DNA of 7,931 bases, taken from NCBI GenBank assembly GCA_038227745.1, contig JBBRPS010000487.1, positions 1 through 7,931 of the forward strand, written 5' to 3'. This document shows positions 6,912 through 7,931 of the stretch, in pieces (positions within the stretch are counted from its first letter, which is position 1; every line of letters starts with the position of its first letter). A model generated the notes under the pieces. That model saw nothing but the letters and a program-made list of their open reading frames with translations, was not told the origin of the DNA and ran no database searches. This stretch comes from DASPXY01 sp038227745. GTDB taxonomy: Bacteria > Planctomycetota > Planctomycetia > Gemmatales > Gemmataceae. The position numbers and the translations under genes were made by a program.

Positions 6912-7268
6912 ATGGCGATCCTGCGCAGCGAGCTTTACTTTGTGGAGTTGGGCCCGACCCGTGGCCGGGAACTCGACACGAAACGCCGCCCGGTACTGGT
7001 CCTGTCGGTTGACGAAATCAACGGCTTGCCGCTGGTCGTCACCGTAATCCCCGGCGGGACCCGCGGAGCCGGCAAACGAGTCTTCCCGTATGAGGTGAAG
7101 GTGACCCCTTCTCCCACCAACGGATTGAAGTATCCGACCCTCTTCCAGTGTTTCCAGATCAAGGCGCTCGATCACAGCCGCTTCAACGAGGCCCCCATCG
7201 GTACGATTGACGATGAGGATCTCGAGAAAATCGAAGAGGTGGTCAAGCGGTGCCTGGGTTTACTGTGA
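6912..7268 (+). CDS. MazF/PemK-family toxin, predicted mRNA endoribonuclease
   Basis: Family members are small SH3-like-barrel ribonucleases that cut mRNA at short motifs and are blocked by a cognate antitoxin. The 118-residue length is typical. Matches to the family are the opening strand ELYFVELGPTRGREL (7-21), KRRPVLVLS (24-32) with the conserved Arg before Pro27, VVTVIPGGT (42-50) with Thr50 at the expected catalytic Thr/Ser position, and the late QIKALDHSRF (82-91), which matches the usual Q-(I/V)-(R/K)-x-(L/I)-D segment. Both catalytic positions (Arg25 or Arg26, and Thr50) appear intact, so the toxin is probably active. No good ribosome binding site precedes ATG 6912, which suggests lower expression than its neighbour or translational coupling. 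It lies between leuC and leuD. Codon third positions look less G/C-biased than in the leu genes, which hints at acquisition. Confidence 0.85.
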   Translation: MAILRSELYFVELGPTRGRELDTKRRPVLVLSVDEINGLPLVVTVIPGGTRGAGKRVFPYEVKVTPSPTNGLKYPTLFQCFQIKALDHSRFNEAPIGTIDDEDLEKIEEVVKRCLGLL

Positions 7269-7288
7269 CCAGCAACTGAGACGATCCG

Positions 7289-7852
7289 ATGCAAAGCACC
7301 ATTACCGGCAAGGCCTACGTCCTGGGCGACAACGTCGATACCGATCAGATCATCCCTGCTCAGTACCTGACGTTCGACCCGTCGATCCCCGAGGAGTACC
7401 GGCAGTTCGGCAAGTACGCCCTGTCCAGCGTGCCGCCGTCGCAGTGTGGCCTGCCCAAGGGCCATGTGCCGTTCCACACCGACGACGAGTTCGTCTCGCC
7501 GTACCGGATCATCGTCGGCGGCCGCAATTTCGGCTGCGGCTCGTCGCGCGAACACGCCCCGATCGCGCTCGACGCCGCCGGCATCGAGGCGGTCGTCGCC
7601 GAGTTCTACGCGCGCATCTTCTTCCGCAACTCGGTCAACGGCGGCTACCTGATCCCGTTCGAGTGCGAGCAGCGGCTGTGCGACAAGGTGTGTACCGGCG
7701 ACGAGCTGCGCATCGACGTGGCCGGCAGCGTGCTGCACAACCTGACGACCGGCGAGCAGTACCCGCTCAAGCCGCTCGGCGAGGTGGCGCCCATCGTGGA
7801 GGCGGGCGGCGTGTTCGAGTACGCCCGCAAGGTGGGCATGCTGAAGAGGTAA
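7289..7852 (+). CDS. leuD: 3-isopropylmalate dehydratase small subunit
   Basis: It forms the swivelling domain that completes the LeuCD isomerase active site. The 187-residue protein shows the start pattern GKAYVLGDNVDTDQIIP (7-23), the substrate-recognition block GGRNFGCGSSREHAP (77-91) and YARIFFRNSVNGGYLIP (107-123), all typical of the LeuD/HacB family. It carries an insert-like segment (about 30-65) between the first two blocks, longer than in the roughly 165-residue archaeal forms; this region shapes substrate specificity in the family. Only a weak GAG (7278-7280) precedes ATG 7289, and the gene starts 20 bases after the toxin-like gene. Its expression may therefore depend on transcription and translation running through the toxin module from leuC. 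Confidence 0.95.
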   Translation: MQSTITGKAYVLGDNVDTDQIIPAQYLTFDPSIPEEYRQFGKYALSSVPPSQCGLPKGHVPFHTDDEFVSPYRIIVGGRNFGCGSSREHAPIALDAAGIEAVVAEFYARIFFRNSVNGGYLIPFECEQRLCDKVCTGDELRIDVAGSVLHNLTTGEQYPLKPLGEVAPIVEAGGVFEYARKVGMLKR

Positions 7853-7887
7853 TCTTCCCGCGGCGTGGGGTTTGGGGGGCCTTGTAG

Positions 7888-7931
7888 GGTGGGCACTGCC
7901 CACCTGGAAGCAGTCAATGGTGGGCAGTGCC
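7888..7931. repeat. GTGGGCA palindromic repeat pair downstream of leuD (second copy cut by window end)
   Basis: GGTGGGCA (7888-7895) and TGCCCACC (7897-7904) are perfect inverted arms around one base. After 14 bases the motif returns as GGTGGGCAGTGCC (7919-7931), which is the start of the same palindrome in the opposite orientation, so the two copies can also pair with each other. It begins 35 bases after the leuD stop. It looks like a dispersed REP-like intergenic element and may act as a 3' stabiliser or terminator, though no T tract is visible inside the window. The full element extends beyond the window. Confidence 0.65.

Noticed and set aside
1..7931. CRISPR array, tRNA or rRNA gene
   Set aside because: No regularly spaced direct repeats and no tRNA- or rRNA-like stretch were seen; intergenic spaces are short and accounted for.

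Overview
The window is GC-rich bacterial chromosome with strong G/C bias at third codon positions in most genes. Gene content and style (a short-type LeuC with a GSCTGGK motif, a Rpn/PD-(D/E)XK-type protein beginning MVPGIDPKVDYPFKRLFG, palindromic GTGGGCA intergenic repeats) suggest a planctomycete, perhaps of the Gemmata group. That placement is inference from sequence style; no rRNA or other phylogenetic marker is present.

Layout. Bases 1-255 hold no confident gene: there is one very short ORF with a good ribosome binding site, then a large imperfect inverted repeat just beyond the 3' end of glgP. Bases 256-2820 (minus strand) encode a complete 854-residue alpha-glucan phosphorylase. A 430-base divergent intergenic region (2821-3250) carries a plausible glgP promoter and a GC-only hairpin in the glgP leader. 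On the plus strand follow a UDP-glucuronate decarboxylase-like SDR (3251-4195) and, 13 bases later, a Rpn-family PD-(D/E)XK nuclease/transposase-like gene (4209-5141). After a 113-base gap with a recognisable promoter come leuC (5255-6562), a small uncharacterised gene (6594-6884), a MazF/PemK-type toxin gene (6912-7268) and leuD (7289-7852). The window ends in GTGGGCA palindromes downstream of leuD.

How the genes work together. LeuC and LeuD are the two subunits of isopropylmalate isomerase (leucine biosynthesis) and would normally be adjacent. Here they are separated by what looks like a two-gene toxin-antitoxin module on the same strand with short gaps (31, 27 and 20 bases), so all four genes may share the promoter upstream of leuC. 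The upstream gene of the pair does not look like MazE (no AbrB-type motif), so the antitoxin may be of an unfamiliar type. This insertion is the most interesting item in the window. GlgP (storage glucan breakdown) and the UDP-xylose-forming enzyme (surface polysaccharide precursors) are divergently arranged carbohydrate genes with no visible shared control.
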